From NCBI GenBank assembly GCA_030674155.1, contig CM060318.1:69276517-69340516 (forward strand): a DNA stretch of 64,000 nucleotides, in the 5' to 3' direction. Positions 1-12,117 of this stretch are shown here, piece after piece (the first letter of the stretch is position 1; the number at the start of each line of letters is the position of its first letter). The notes beneath the pieces are model-generated. The model saw only the letters and a list, made by a program, of their open reading frames with translations, did not search any database and was not told the origin of the DNA. The stretch is from Stramonita haemastoma (Eukaryota > Mollusca > Gastropoda > Neogastropoda > Muricidae). The position numbers and the translations under genes are program-made.

Positions 1-239
1 CAAAACATTTCCTAGTTTTTGTTCTGTCAGTCTCGAAAACATCGATGTATATGTCTGTATTTTTTTAACACGATTCCACTAGTAAGTCCAGATCGTAAAA
101 CTTTGGGGGGGGGGGGGGGGGGGGGGGGTTGTTTGTTTTGTTTTGGGGGGAGGAGTACAAACAAATATCCTTTCATCATAACAATTCCGTCTAATCATAA
201 TTGATTCTCATGAACACGATTTGTTTGGTTTATTTGTTT

Positions 240-379
<140 letters not shown>

Positions 380-682
380 GTTGCAGAGGTCCTGTCTACA
401 ACATAAAATTATTTCGAGCTACAATACACCTACAGGGTGGAAAACTTCTATGTGCTTTATCAGTTAGATCCATTCGTTCATTCAAAACAATTCTTGTATT
501 TGGCACCGGCAAAATTATGTGGGAAAGAACAGTCCTGCGCGGAAACAACCCACCAGCAAGGGGGGAGAAGGTGGGGGGGGGGGGGGTGGCTAAAACTAAT
601 GGTGAAGAGTAGCATGGACTGAGATGATTCCGTTGTGACTGAAAGAGGTATTTTGCTTTTTTTATTTTCATTTTTTCATTTA

Positions 683-890
683 TTCTTTTATATCGAGGAT
701 AATGGAATAAGCACTCATGTGTCTTTTTACACCCAGTCCCCGTGTGTATGCAGTTTTGGAAATCTTGTTATCTTCCGAAAAGCGAAACAGGATTTAACGT
801 GAGCGCAAGATCTGCGTGCGTTCGCACACAGGGCCTCGGTTTATAGTCTTATCCGAAGGACTTTTTACTGGAGTGGAGTCTGCACTGGTA
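683..890 (-). mobile_element. SINE family S1, 5'-truncated
   Basis: Reverse copy from the TATCGAGGATAATGGAATAA tail to TGGAGTCTGCACTG; the tRNA head is missing. Confidence 0.75.
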
Positions 891-1255
891 TGAAAAATGA
901 AGCAATTATGAATATGAAATATTTTTCATATTGATTTGATTTGCGTATCATCTTTTCAATACAAGTTTTGTTGAATGCGTGTATAATGTAGGATAGTTTG
1001 GATTTTTTTAAAGGGGGGGGGGGGGGTAATTACCTTTTAGACAGACTTTATAGTAGGAAGCTTGAGTGCATTTTCCCCTTTTTTTCTCCTCTTTTCTTTG
1101 TTTCTCATTGCATTTATTGTCAGCCATGTTTAAGGCAAGAAATAAAAATGCCAGTGCTTTTCAGTTTCTCGTGAATTATCTAGTCATCATTCTCGTCATT
1201 ATCACCATCATCATCAACATCATCATCAACATCAGCTCAGTCTCTTTCAATTCGA

Positions 1256-1535
<280 letters not shown>

Positions 1536-1550
1536 TCTCTCTCCGGGTCA

Positions 1551-1886
1551 GGGGACGGGATAGCCTAGTGGTCAGAACATTGTGCTCGCAGTTTGACGAC
1601 CCGTGTTCGATTCCTGTTGGAGGGGATTTTTCCCCTGGAGTTAACATCAGTGCTGACACCACTCTCCCCAAAAGTCCTTCGGATGAGACTTTAAACCGAG
1701 GCCCCGTGTGCGAACGCACGCAGAACATCTTGCGCACACGTTAAATCCTGCTCTGCTTTTCGTAAGAGCAGGCCATTGTGTGCCGGTAAGAACATATGAC
1801 ATTTACAAAACTGCCATACACATGGGGACTGGATGAAAAAAAAGCACATGAGTACTATCCCATTATCCTCTATAAAAGAAGAAGAA
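1551..1886 (+). mobile_element. SINE family S1, near full-length
   Basis: tRNA-like head with A box TAGCCTAGTGG (1561-1571) and B box GTTCGATTCC (1604-1613). Then the conserved body with GGATGAGACTTTAAACCGAG and GAACGCACGCAGAACATC, and a tail ATTATCCTCTATAAAAGAAG. This copy defines the family in the window. Confidence 0.85.
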
Positions 1887-1889
1887 TGT

Positions 1890-1923
1890 AATAATAATGA
1901 TATAATAATATAATAATAATAAT

Positions 1924-1955
<32 letters not shown>

Positions 1956-2038
1956 TAATAATATCTCTCTCTGGAATTCTATCGTATACAGCTAATAATA
2001 AAAATAATAATCTCTCTCTGGAATTCTATCGTATACAG

Positions 2039-2090
<52 letters not shown>

Positions 2091-2104
2091 TGTGTGTGTG
2101 TGTG
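1890..2104. repeat. (TAA)n, a 35-bp direct repeat and (TG)n
   Basis: After irregular TAATAA repeats, the phrase TCTCTCTCTGGAATTCTATC plus GTATACAGCT occurs twice (1963-1991 and 2010-2040), then (TG)n 2042-2104. Confidence 0.85.
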
Positions 2105-2234
2105 TTTATTTTAATAAGGTTTTTTTTTTGTTTGTTTTTTTTACTGATTGTGGTATTGATTATACAAAAAAAGGAGAAAAAATATAATCCTGCTGAGTGA
2201 AGGGTGTGGGGGGTCGTTGTCTGTTGTTGTTTCG

Positions 2235-2236
<2 letters not shown>

Positions 2237-2321
<85 letters not shown>
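2237..2321. repeat. (GT)n microsatellite
   Basis: More than 40 GT units, just upstream of a truncated S1 SINE. Confidence 0.95.
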
Positions 2322-2324
<3 letters not shown>

Positions 2325-2369
2325 GGGTGGGGGTGGTTGTTTGGTTGGTTTAGTTTCTTGTTGAACGTA

Positions 2370-2575
2370 TCCTTCGAATGAGACTGTAAACTGAGGCCCC
2401 GTGTGCGAACGCACGCAGAACATCTTGCGCACATGTTAAATCCTGTTCCGCTTCTCGAAAGAGTAGGCCACTGTGTGCCGATGGGAAGAGAAAAAGATGA
2501 CAAATGTACAAAACTGAAAAGCACATGGATGCTTATTCCATTATCCTCGATATTTAAAAAAGAAGAAGAAGATAT
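2370..2575 (+). mobile_element. SINE family S1, 5'-truncated
   Basis: Begins TCCTTCGAATGAGACTGTAA and ends CCTCGATATTTAAAAAAGAA. A (GT)n tract lies just upstream. Confidence 0.75.
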
Positions 2576-3571
2576 GTAGCTATGCGTGTGAGTGTGTGTG
2601 TATAGCCTATGTGTGTTCCCCAGCTTATCCCTGGTGGTCACCCAGAACATGCACTTTGTCTCACTCATCCACCTAGGAATCACTGTAAGACAATAAGTAC
2701 ACGCTGGATGAGAAGTTTGCATGCATGGCTGTTTTCAAGTATTCTGCCATGCGGGCAGCAGAAGATTTTTCTTCTCCTCTAGACGTTATTACAGGTTGCT
2801 CTGCTAGGAGTTCGTCATAAAGAAGGCTTACCATACCATACTATACCATACCATACCATCTTACCTTAAGAGTTCAAAGCATAGCAACATTTTGATGTAG
2901 GCTTTGGTATTTATGCTTCCACTATTACCTGACCAAGATTTTAGTCCAGCTCACAGAATGACCTGGACGATTGTCATCTTGCGAAATGTACAGAATAAGG
3001 AATGCCTAACTCTTTGTGTGTAACCTTTCTTCCTATTTACAGCAGACCCCGGATGTACTGAATGTAAACATTCACTTCTGTGAAAGTAGTTATTTTTCTT
3101 CAATCTCGTGCGACGGTACAGTGGTAGAAGGATTATGTTATTTTTGGTTGATGTTAAGCTGCTGTGAAATACACATTTTTATGATTGCTGCTACAAGTTT
3201 GCAAGCTGTATGATGTGTGAGCAACTGTCCCGTGCTGGTATTACGTAGGCCTAGTGCGTACACGTAACGCTCTATTTAAAGTATTTCTGTCATCGCGTAT
3301 TGATATCGGCCCTGGAATATTTCTTTTTCGTACGAAGTTTTTAAAAACCAAGGTAGATTTGGAATTCTGTATAAAGTGGACAGTTGTGGTTATAACATAT
3401 CTAAAATTAATTCTGGTATTTCTAGGAATGTTAATATCCAAAACTACATGGAAGCTAATTTTATAGGCGCATGCATCAATAGTTGTGAGAAGGATTGTTT
3501 TGGAAGGACGACTGAAAGAAGTGCCCACAAATTTCTATGTTGAAGGGAAAGAGAATCTGAACGATTGGAAA
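2576..3571 (+). other. NBR1 upstream region
   Basis: Unique sequence apart from the CCATA minisatellite. It must hold the NBR1 promoter and 5' UTR unless a non-coding exon lies further upstream. No TATA box or CpG island is convincing. Confidence 0.4.
2829..2860. repeat. Short (CCATA)n minisatellite
   Basis: About six imperfect CCATA units. Confidence 0.7.
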
Positions 3572-3682
3572 ATGGCGGATGAGATATTAAGCTTCATTAT
3601 TATTGAACGTCCCGGACAAGCAAATCAAGCAGAGGCGGTGAGCACTCGCCGCGATGCAAACTGGCCAGAGGTGGAACAGCAG
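3572..3682 (+). CDS. NBR1: NBR1 exon 1: start codon and first half of PB1
   Basis: Residues 1-37, ending EVEQQ immediately before GTAAGT; phase 0 exit. Encodes the first beta strands and helix 1 of the PB1 fold. No conserved lysine typical of type B PB1 is evident on strand 1, which suits NBR1's acidic (type A) PB1. The in-frame ORF extends upstream to ATG 3485, which would add 29 residues. Confidence 0.8.
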
Positions 3683-6600
3683 GTAAGTACTTTGGCGTTG
3701 TTCTGGCGTATTACAGGGTAGGCCTACGTCTCTCGAATCAAATAGCCTATCCATAGGCCCTAGGCGGACATTGTAAACAACCAAATTTGAATAGACTAGG
3801 CCTGTACATAGGGATGTAAAACTAGATTAAGAAAATGGAGACTAAGGGCATTGGTTCACTCTTAGGTTAGGCCTAGGCCTAACAAATTTTAAGTGTCTAG
3901 TTGTGATTGCAGCTGCATTTAGCATAGGCCTAGTGGGTTTGTACTATACTAGCCTACAACCTACAAGTACAAACAAGGCCTAGACCGTTAGGCCCACTAG
4001 GCCTAAGTTAGCCTACCGTTCAATTAGGCTACAGTACTAGGCTTAGGCCAAGGGTAGGCCTATGTAGTATTAAATTTATTAGACCCCATTAGGCCTATGG
4101 ATTGTTTTCAATCCATTGTTTTGAAACTCTGGAGTTGATCAGCCTTTCATTAGTGCAGATATAAATAATATATAATATTGAAGACAAAGAAGGAAATCTT
4201 TTAACGGAAAACAATGCTATCCTCCAACTATCTATCTAGTCCTCTTTGTGCTCAGGTAGCACATATTACATAAGGCCTCAGCTAGAGCCCGCCACTGATT
4301 TCGGTTGGCTGAAATACGCTCCAGACGGCCCCATGTCCAACCCTTTTCCTTCATCTTCCTCTCAACTGTTCTCCTCCAAGTTTCCTTGGGGCGGCCTCTC
4401 TTTCTTCAACCGTCTGGAGTCCATTGTAGGGCAATTCTGGATATGGCTGTAGTCTTCTGGCGGAGCAGATGTCCTATCCATCGCTAACGCCTCCCCTCCG
4501 TTTGACTTGCATGGAGATGGGTTCAGTTTCTGTTCTTCGGTGGAGTTCTTCATTGGTGATGGTATTCGGCCAAAAGATGCGTAGAATGCGTCTGAGGCAT
4601 CTGTTTTGGAAGACATCAAGTTTGTTGCTGATGGTTTTGGTCATCTTCCATGACTCTTGATCCATAAAGGAGGGTGCTAATCATGTTTGATTTGAAAATT
4701 CTTAATTTGGTCTTTAGGCTTATGTTCCCTGCCTTCCATGTGCTCCTGAGTGAGGCGAAGGCCTGGCTGGCTTTTACAAGTCGAGCCCGGATTTCCACTT
4801 TCCCATCTCCTGTGTTTGACATTGTGGATCCAAAATAAGTGAAGTCATTTACTTCCTCGATCTGATCCCCATTCAGTCTGATGTTCTCTTGGACTCTGGC
4901 GTTCATTCTCATGTTCTTTGTCTTCTTGGTGTTGATTTTCAAGCCAAGGCTTCCAGCAGTTGTTGCCATGACATCTGTCTTTTCCTGCATGTCTTGGTGG
5001 CGGTGTGACAGCAGGGCGATATCATCGGCAAAATCCAGATCTTCCAGTGTTTTTGTTGCTGTCATTGTCATGGTCCATCTGATCCCTCTCCTCTCTCCAT
5101 CTATGGAATTCTTCATAATCCAGTCCATGGCCAGGATGAAGAGGAAGGGCAATAGGATGCAGCCCTGCTTCACTCCTGTGCTGACGCTGAAGGCTTCCGT
5201 GAGCTCTGTGTCGCAGATCACCTGGGATTTGAAGTCGCTGTACAACATTGCAATGACCCGGACAAGTTTGTGTGGGGATTGTATAACTACCCATTACGCC
5301 TAGATACCAACATAGTTTCTGACAAACCCCTGAACACCAAGATAAAGACCCACCAATACTAAGGTGTGAAGTAGACACAGCTATTAAACAATCGAAGAAG
5401 GGGAAGTCCTCAGGAATCGATAGCATCCCAGCTGAACTCATAAAAAATGGAGGGAATGAAACAGCAAGGCGATTCACAGAACTTTGTCAGAAGATCCACG
5501 ACACCAAAGAATGGGCACAGTCTCTTGTAATACCCCTGCCAAAGAAAGGAAACCTCAAACAATGCCAGAACTACAGAACCATCAGTCTCATAAGCCATAA
5601 CATAAGCCGTGTGTATGCAGTTTTGTCAATTTTGTCATCTGTTCGGTGTTCCCACCGGCACACAGACAATGGCCTACTCTCGGCTACTGTGTCATTGTGT
5701 GTGTGTCACTTTTTTTATTACATACAAGGGGAGAGGGGAAAAAAGTTGACTGAAAGGGAAATTTACGCTCAGGATTTTTGGATTTGTGTAGTATATGTGA
5801 TATGTCATGTTTATATAATATTTATATGATAATGTATGTGGCTATGTTACTTTGTGCCAAGATTGTACTAATGAATAATTGATGGATCAATTCTCTGTGC
5901 TTTATTTGTACAGATACTGCAGTTTTTTCCTACATTGTGCTCACCGAACTTGGAGGTCCGCTACTGGGATGATGAAGACTTTGTGAGTATATTATCTGTG
6001 CTGTAATTTTAGTGTAAAATATATGACTGGTTGAATAAGTAATACATTTATCAGTTATCAGTCCTTACAAAAACGAGTTTGGGGCACAGTGGCAGTCACC
6101 TTTTTGTTGTTACTGTTAATTTGGGGGGGGGGGGTTACCTCACACCTAACAGTGTGTATGAAAAAGTAAATTGAGGCTAAGGGTAATTTCCAAATATTTT
6201 TTGCTGAGTACAGTGAGTAATCACCCCACCCAGGTGTAAAAGGGGTACCAACCTTGTGTTGGGGGTTAACCCTGCGATAGACTGGCGTCCTATCCAGGGG
6301 GGAGTTTATGACTCTCAGTCGCTTAGCGCCACAGAAACAGGGATAAGCACCAGCCTGATGAGCCTTCGGCTCGGGACAGACTTTAACTTTAACAGTGAGT
6401 AATGCCTATTTTCTGTAAGTCAAGACAATAGGCAGAGTGTCCAGGAGATGAACAGTACAGCCAAGAATTGTGTATGCTGTGAAGATCAGGAGTGGGAATT
6501 GTCCGCGGAAACACAAATTTCCGAGTTTTTAGAATCTACTTTTGCAGGGGGAAAATTCAGTCCGCAGGAGCAAAAATATTTGCGCACCGGCTGTGGCATA

Positions 6601-7329
6601 CTGTTAAAGCTTCGTTTGCAAGCTGTGTCTGCCCGCTGAAGGTCCAGTACATTGCCGAATACGCGTGTGTGTGGGAAGCAATCATTGAACGAAGTACCTG
6701 AATTGACCTATTCAGTGTTGATTCTAGGGTTGGCTTGTGGGATTTCCGCATTTTTTTTTTTCAACTCTGCCGCAAAATAATCTGACCAATGCGCCCTAGG
6801 CTAATGGACACAAAACCGTGGACAGGCATATTTGAACAAACAGTGCATCATTGCAACTGCCGTTTGTAAAATCTCTATGGGCTGCATGGGGTGGTCATTA
6901 CATTAATACCCAAGGGACGGCAAGATTCACTGATTAGCTCCGCAATCATGACGTCATTTTCCAAGAAGCCTTGAACTCCTGACACAAATGACGTCATCGT
7001 GACAGAATCTATTGAGTAGATCTATAGCAGAAGATGCCGTGACCCAGTAGTGTTCAGAGCAGGTAGACCAAAAAGTTTTCAGAACAGTGATGACGGCATG
7101 CGATATTGGCGTGTATAATAAAAAATTTAAAAAGCGGAAAGAACAGTTCTTTCACTAAAGGACTTCGGAGCATCACACAAAAACGATGATGATCACCAGG
7201 AGGCTGTACAAAATGAAATTCTTCAGAAAGGCGTCCATCAGTTAAGAGACACACACTCTCTCTCTCTTTCTCTTTGGGGGGGGCAAGACTTTGATATTGG
7301 CTTTCACTTGTCTTCTCATCTAGATCTAG

Positions 7330-7400
<71 letters not shown>

Positions 7401-8557
7401 ACATATCTCTTCTTTCCAACTCTGAAAGTTGCCCCTTAACCCCCACAAGGGGTTCTGCCCCTTAACCCCTCCAGGGGCTTGCCCCCTGGACCCCCCTACT
7501 TTTCAGAGTTTTTGGACTCTGCCTATTCCCACCCCTGGAAGATAATAACTTAATAAGACAAAAACTTAATAAAGAGGACAACATAATTCATTAATTGTAA
7601 AGATAACAACAGTAAATTAATATACTGGGCATTCAGAAAATGATAAAAGTGACTCACTCATCAGACTCAGAACTAGAGTCACAGGATAAAAGTACACACT
7701 GGATGATAAGTTTGCATGCATGTTAATTGTTATTTACATCAAATGTTAACTAATTATTTTAAATTATAAATACCTTATCAGATAGGCTGCAATACTCTCA
7801 CTACAGATGATTTGTTCTTCTGTAGCAATAATATAATGACTACAGATGATTTGTTGTTCAGCAATAATGTTATGCCAGATTGCTGTGGTTGAAGACAATC
7901 TCAAAATAACATTTCAAGGCATCTCAACACTTAATCATAAGTTAATGTAGACCATGGCATTTTGCTTACAATCAATAATTGACAAAGCTTTAGGCCTGTT
8001 CCAAAAGCAGGTAATGATTTTGTGCACTTAAGGTGTAGCTCAAGACATATTTCAATTTATTTGGCTCTATGAATCATTTAATTACTGTACCTGTTGCCAG
8101 TACAATAATTGAATCAGTTTGAATTATTGTACCTGTTGTCAGTTCAGCTTAGAGCTTGTTTGCTGTAATGAGATTGTTTTACAATATCAATGATTAATCA
8201 TCAAAACTGTTACTAGTAAAATAAGCAGCAACAAAGGTACAGCATGGTACAAAGTTTATCAAAATAACAATCGGGTTGTCTTAAAACTCATGTTTCAATG
8301 AGTAAAATCATTAATAAAAGACACTTGACATTTTGCCCTGTCCACAAAATTAAATATTTCATCTGTTATTCATTTATTTATGATTCCCTGGAAATTCAGA
8401 TGTCAAGCTCAGCAAACAAAATTTCCTGTCGATTGCCTGAAAGTCACCATGCTAGAAAAAGTACATAAACAATTACATTTGTTTTGCACATGTGCATACA
8501 ATGATACAGATATGCATACATGTGCATGTGTGTGGGGTGCATGTGTGCACACTCACA

Positions 8558-8617
<60 letters not shown>

Positions 8618-9121
8618 ACACACATGACACTCACACTCGCACACTGACCACTACACACACACACTCGCACAATCTTCAGTGATCCTTTATTGATGTATAA
8701 TTTTTTCAAATTGCTATTGCACAGTCCAGTTCATTCCTTACTATGATTATTACGGACTTTAAAGACATTCTGTTTTAGTGGAATATTTTTCCATTTCTTA
8801 GTTATTGTTTGAGATACGTTGTTTGCTGTTCACTTGTTAGATCTGGTTACCAATGTAATTTTTTTTGTTTGTTATTTATCTGAAATTTTGTTATTGTTGT
8901 TGCCTGTTGTACATTATTCAGTAGTTGCATTTTGTAACATTCATAGTAGATCAGTCATCTGATTTCCATTTATTTGTCCACCTGTATTCAAAATATGTGG
9001 GCATCCACCTCCAAACAATGATCCAGACTCTACCCTCATCCCCCTCCCCCTTTTGTTCATCTAATATCACAATTTGTGATGTGACTTTAAAATGAATCGA
9101 CACACACACACACACACACCA

Positions 9122-9163
<42 letters not shown>

Positions 9164-9548
9164 TCATACATCAAAGCATTCTGGTACGTTTTAATTACTA
9201 ATGTGTTAGCTTGAACTCCTGCTCTTCAGATAGGAATTTTGTGCATCAGGAATCATATTGATTTTGTACATAGTATGTATACATATATATTGCTCAATAT
9301 TTTTGAGAGTTAACCTCAGCTTTACTGTTGTTTCAGGTAACTGTCACTTCTCAAGAAGAATTAGAAGAAGCTTTCCAGGTATGAATTATCTTTAATCTTT
9401 TTATGTGGTTTTGCTGTGGTTTTATGCAATCCTGTGCGCCCAAATTAGTTTCAATGGCAAGTTTAGTCTTTAACTTCAAATGTGTGGCTTGTAGGAGCAT
9501 GAAAATAGGCTAGTTTACCGTTTCAGCATATATTTAGTAATTGATCTC

Positions 9549-9629
<81 letters not shown>

Positions 9630-12053
9630 ACACTTCCATCATCTTTTATTGACTGTTTATGTTTGTATACATGTCAGTTCTGTGTTCATCAATAGTCATG
9701 TTTGTATACATGTCATTTCTGTTCATCAATAGTCTACTGAGCTCACTTCTTTCTGTTTTTTCTGTGAATGGTTTTTTTTTTTGTGTGGGTTTTTTTTAAG
9801 ACCTCTGCTTTTCATCAGAAGAAGAATTAGATTTTTTCATCTGAAAATGTAAGCAAGTAATCTCTTTTAAAAATGTAATGGCTGTTTACAAAAAAAAACC
9901 AGGAAAACTGGCATTTTGTGAATGAAAATTTTTTTATGAGCATTTTGAAGGGAGGAGGGGGTCTTCTGATGGATATGGGATATCAATCTTTGTTATCCGA
10001 AAGTTTTTAAAGAAAAAAAAAAAACGTAGTTGATCACAGCCTTAATTAGATGTTAACTGAAAACAAAAAGACTAAATGCTACGGCCATAGTAAACCTGGC
10101 ACTTTGCCGCTGTCAATTTTGCCGGCCCGGGTGAAAAATGCTGCCCAGCTGAATCACTCTGTGGCGTCACTGATGACAGCTGTGCGTGGCTATAGTAGAG
10201 CCGGCCCGGTCCGGTATTTTTAACCCGTCGTTTTGACTTTCGAGCAAAACGTCCATTTGCTGGGTTGACAGAAAGGAAAATAATCAAGAAAAACTTATTT
10301 TATGGTGTTTCAAAAATTCTAACTACACAAAATAGTAAATTGACCCTTGCGGATTAAATTCCAGTGGTTTTAATAAAAGTTTTGTGGGGGATTTTACGTA
10401 AAAACACTTTTTTTGTCAAACTATTTTCTGTCAATTTTGCGTGGGGCAGAGTCTCAGTTGCCGTGGCAGCCTCGTTTTTGCGTCACTCGCAGTCTCAGGG
10501 TGACCACATTCTCAGAAAGAGATGGCCGTCAAACTCCAGAAAGCCTGGTTGTCTATGGCCGCTTTGACGGATCCATTCTACCAATAAAGAGACTGCCCGT
10601 CAAAACTCCGGACGGCCGGATTTACTATAGCCGTAGCCTAAGGTTGCACCTCAGTATGCTTTCCCTAGTTCGTTGCAGTGTGGTGTCTCAGCTAAGTCAT
10701 ATGCTATAACTGTTAAATGGTTATCAGTTTTTCTTGCTGTTGTTTATGTGTTTTGGGTCTGTCGGTTTGGGCTTTTATGGAATATCACTGTTGTCCATAA
10801 TCAGCTTCCATGCTCATTTCAAAGGCTCTTAAAAAAAGTTGCTGGTTTTAGCTATAGATGTGAGTCCATACATGTTTGTGGGTTTCTATAAATTTGTTTT
10901 TGTTGTAAAGCTGTTTGTTAATTTTTTTATTGAAAATGTTAAGTATTGCTGGCGGTGAATTGTTATATTTTGATTCACCAGGTTGCTGTTGAAAAGAACA
11001 TGTACCGCACACTTTATGTGCGGGTGAAGGACGACCCCACAAGCAGTTGTTTTCACGCACTGTCGCCAGCAGACAGCGGGCCTTATGGTGCCAACCCTCC
11101 CTTGAAAAGTAAATCACAGAAGAGAATATCAGAAAATATTCAGCCTTCAGAACTGCCAGAAGAGGAAGATCCTGCACATTTACCATCTGAAAAAGTGCCA
11201 AAAGACATGGTGGAGGACCCGATTGACTTTACCAAGCGTCCCAAAACCTTGTTGGCATTTCAGTCAGTATATGGTAAACTGCAAGCGTCAGATGACAATC
11301 TGCAAGACAACTTTGCAGATTGTGATGAAAGTGAAAGTGCCACTGGAGAACGCATGATGATCCCTGGGGCATCATCTGGAGCTAATGTGATCGCCATTGA
11401 GATGCCAGAGATGGAGCAGTAAGTAATACCCAAAACTAATTGGGGGGAGGAGGGGGCCCTATGATCAGGGTTGGTACGGTCCTTGAAAGTCCTTGAATTT
11501 TGGACCCCCCTTTTCAAGGCCTTGAAAGTCCTTGAAAATCAGGCATATGCCTCCAGGTGCTTGAAAAGTCCTTGAATTTTACTGTTACCAAAGAAAAAAA
11601 GAAGGAAAAGAGAAAGAGAGAGAGATTGGCATGGTAAGATCAGATATGGTACTGACTGTAAATTAGTGGAATTTTTATAAAAGTAAAAAAAGAGAAAAGA
11701 AAAAAAGGGAGAAAAAAGAAATCTACAAAAGCAGGCCAAGGGAACTAACTTCCATGCCGGTTAGTAATTACTCCCCTTCTCTGCTTTATGTCACAAGGCA
11801 ATTGAAGCCTAGGTAGGCCTAACAACTTTTTCTGTTGAAAGACCATGTGTACCAACAATGGGTGTCAAGTTTCATGATAGGGATGGACTAGCAGCTCTAA
11901 TATAAGGCAGAAAGGGAGAGGGGGCTTTCACTGGCTGTTCCAGTGGGGTCAGAGAGCAATGGTTATATTAAATTAAATACAACACTGAACAGTCAGCAGG
12001 CCACTGGCCTCCCCTTTTTCATGGAGAGTTCCCCCCCCCCCCTCTCTCTCTAT

Positions 12054-12117
<64 letters not shown>

